A DNA stretch of 64,000 nucleotides from Bacterioplanoides sp965200585. GTDB taxonomy: Bacteria; Pseudomonadota; Gammaproteobacteria; Pseudomonadales; Oceanobacteraceae. The notes beneath the pieces were generated by a model, which had not been told where the DNA came from, did no database searches, and was given only the letters and a program-made list of their open reading frames with translations. This document shows, piece by piece, positions 62,966 through 64,000 of the stretch. The stretch lies in NCBI RefSeq assembly GCF_965200585.1, contig NZ_OZ241361.1; one strand, written 5' to 3'. The stretch's first letter is position 1. The number at the start of each line of letters is the position of its first letter. The translations under genes and the position numbers were made by a program.

Positions 62966-63336
62966 CCTTGTTGGCTCCAATATTTAAAGTCTTCCCATTT
63001 TGACCATACCCTTTGCTCGATCAACATGGCCTGGCCTTCACCAAAAAGGCGCTTGCCTTCAACGGCTTCAAAAGCCAATGGCGTAGGGGCTTGGATGATC
63101 GATATAGCGTTAACGGTGCGCTGGGTTAAATCGCTCAGGGTTGAGTCAAGCCCGGGAAGTAACTGCCAGGAATCTGAGTGTTCCGGCAGTAAAAGGGCAA
63201 GGTCAATATCACTTTGCTCATTGGCAGTTCCTTTGGCGAAACTGCCATAAAGCCAGGCTGCCAGAATACCTTGCTGTTGCAAGTAACTGGATACTTGTTG
63301 AATGAGTTTGTCAGGCAGTTGCATTGGCAATTCCAT
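62962..63336 (-). CDS. mntA: MntA-like minimal nucleotidyltransferase antitoxin
   Basis: A 124-residue protein with the nucleotidyltransferase signature GS-X10-D-X-D (GSFAKGTANEQSDID: G31, S32, D43, D45). The usual third carboxylate position (V-D in many relatives) reads V-N (N76). Known MntA proteins AMPylate HepT. The ATG at 63336 shares one base with the Fic stop (TAATG); a longer reading from 63375 would lie inside the Fic gene. Confidence 0.88.
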   Translation of the reverse strand: MELPMQLPDKLIQQVSSYLQQQGILAAWLYGSFAKGTANEQSDIDLALLLPEHSDSWQLLPGLDSTLSDLTQRTVNAISIIQAPTPLAFEAVEGKRLFGEGQAMLIEQRVWSKWEDFKYWSQQG

Positions 63337-64000
63337 TATTCCTGCATGATTTCGATAGCTCTGGAATCGAGGCAAGAACGCATAAATGCATTCATTGGGC
63401 CTTGGTTGTTCGATTCATAAAAATCTAACATCAACTGGTTAAATTCTAATTGACGAGAAGCAGGCAGGTTGATCGCTGGGTAGCCTGCTTGTAGCAGAAT
63501 GCCATTCATCATAAAGCGGCCCATGCGTTTGTTAACATCCCAGAAGAACTGGTTGCGCGCCATGGTCAGGAAAACATGGATCGCCTGATCGTAGATGTCG
63601 TTCAGTTGATTCATATCATCAATCATTTTTGCAAATGCGTCAGGTAATAAATCAGCTTTGGGCGGAGTGTAACTGGTGCCAGCGATAAGAACGCCGCCGG
63701 TTCTGAAATGCCCCCACTCAAGTGCTTCCTCCAACCCAGCAATGCCATGGAGTTTGCAGGCAATGCCAGCAGTCATTTCAAATTCACCATTTTTGATCAT
63801 GGCAAATAAAGCATTCCAGGCTTTGCCTTGATTTGCGGTAATAATCTGGTCGGTTAGTTTACTGCCACCAATCGTAATGCCATCCAAAATGGTCTGGACT
63901 TCTGGCAGGGTGAAATTAATGTTTTCCAGTTGAATGGCGTTATGAACCAGTGACGATAAATCATGCTTAGCCAGCATCAGGGCTTTAGCCTGATTGGGTT
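63336..64000 (-). CDS. Fic-domain protein with degenerate active-site motif (partial at the window edge)
   Basis: Open to the right edge, so the N-terminus may continue outside; an ATG is available at 63977 (213 residues). It begins PNQAKALMLAKHDLSSLVHNA. LENINFTLPEVQ resembles the inhibitory-helix region of self-inhibited Fic proteins. The Fic loop reads QFFWDVNKRMGR where the canonical motif is HxFxDGNKRxxR: the catalytic His is Gln and the Gly is Val, while F, D, N, K, R and final R are kept. Some Fic subfamilies naturally have QFF here. First gene of the operon with mntA and hepT. Confidence 0.83.
   Translation of the reverse strand, partial: PNQAKALMLAKHDLSSLVHNAIQLENINFTLPEVQTILDGITIGGSKLTDQIITANQGKAWNALFAMIKNGEFEMTAGIACKLHGIAGLEEALEWGHFRTGGVLIAGTSYTPPKADLLPDAFAKMIDDMNQLNDIYDQAIHVFLTMARNQFFWDVNKRMGRFMMNGILLQAGYPAINLPASRQLEFNQLMLDFYESNNQGPMNAFMRSCLDSRAIEIMQE

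Noticed and set aside
1..64000. tRNA, rRNA, integrase or insertion sequence
   Set aside because: None found by eye: no transposase or integrase motifs, no cloverleaf-like gene next to the accessory region. The SIR2 gene therefore seems to have entered by recombination, not by an integrase.

Overview
The window looks like chromosomal DNA of a marine-type gammaproteobacterium, perhaps Oceanospirillales-like. This rests on the gene content: an lpxL start, an NhaD antiporter, an XrtA/PEP-CTERM exopolysaccharide locus, DUF3297, trhO and c-di-GMP genes. The taxon is inferred, not shown. No rRNA, tRNA, CRISPR array, IS element or prophage was seen.

1-32.7 kb is a large exopolysaccharide/exosortase locus. 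A partial lpxL and a PEP-CTERM-like protein are followed by rfbBACD (dTDP-L-rhamnose) and a secreted beta-helix protein. Three convergent genes on the minus strand encode a Wza-type export lipoprotein, a PEP-CTERM-associated outer-membrane protein and a VanZ-like protein. A second PEP-CTERM-like protein then leads into a long plus-strand operon: priming glycosyltransferase, chain-length protein, BY-kinase, two hexapeptide acyltransferases, polymerase, flippase, two GT2 enzymes, an Alg14/Alg13-like pair, an exosortase A-EpsI fusion, PrsT and the XrtA-associated ATPase. PrsK/PrsR (sensor kinase and sigma-54 activator) sit between two unusual secreted lipoproteins. Both PEP-CTERM-like genes have candidate -24/-12 promoters, which fits control by PrsR.

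32.8-57.5 kb is mixed chromosomal DNA: LysR with an FMN reductase, ChrA, a pterin dehydratase, an HTTM/DCC pair, a HAMP-GAF-like sensor, a group of two paralogous serine-hydrolase-like proteins around an iron-type binding protein and a GGDEF-EAL regulator, CreA, TrhO, a sphingomyelinase-like enzyme, an SDR, NhaD, a haloalkane dehalogenase, a thioesterase and two solute-binding proteins. Short tandem duplications recur at or beside stop codons in this part.

57.7-64 kb is accessory in character. An AT-rich SIR2 + P-loop NTPase gene, probably anti-phage, lies between an intact DUF3297 gene and a second, frameshifted DUF3297 copy, each followed by a near-identical terminator. After an aldehyde dehydrogenase, the window ends with a tightly coupled Fic - MntA - HepT operon on the minus strand, in which the Fic active site and one MntA carboxylate position look degenerate.
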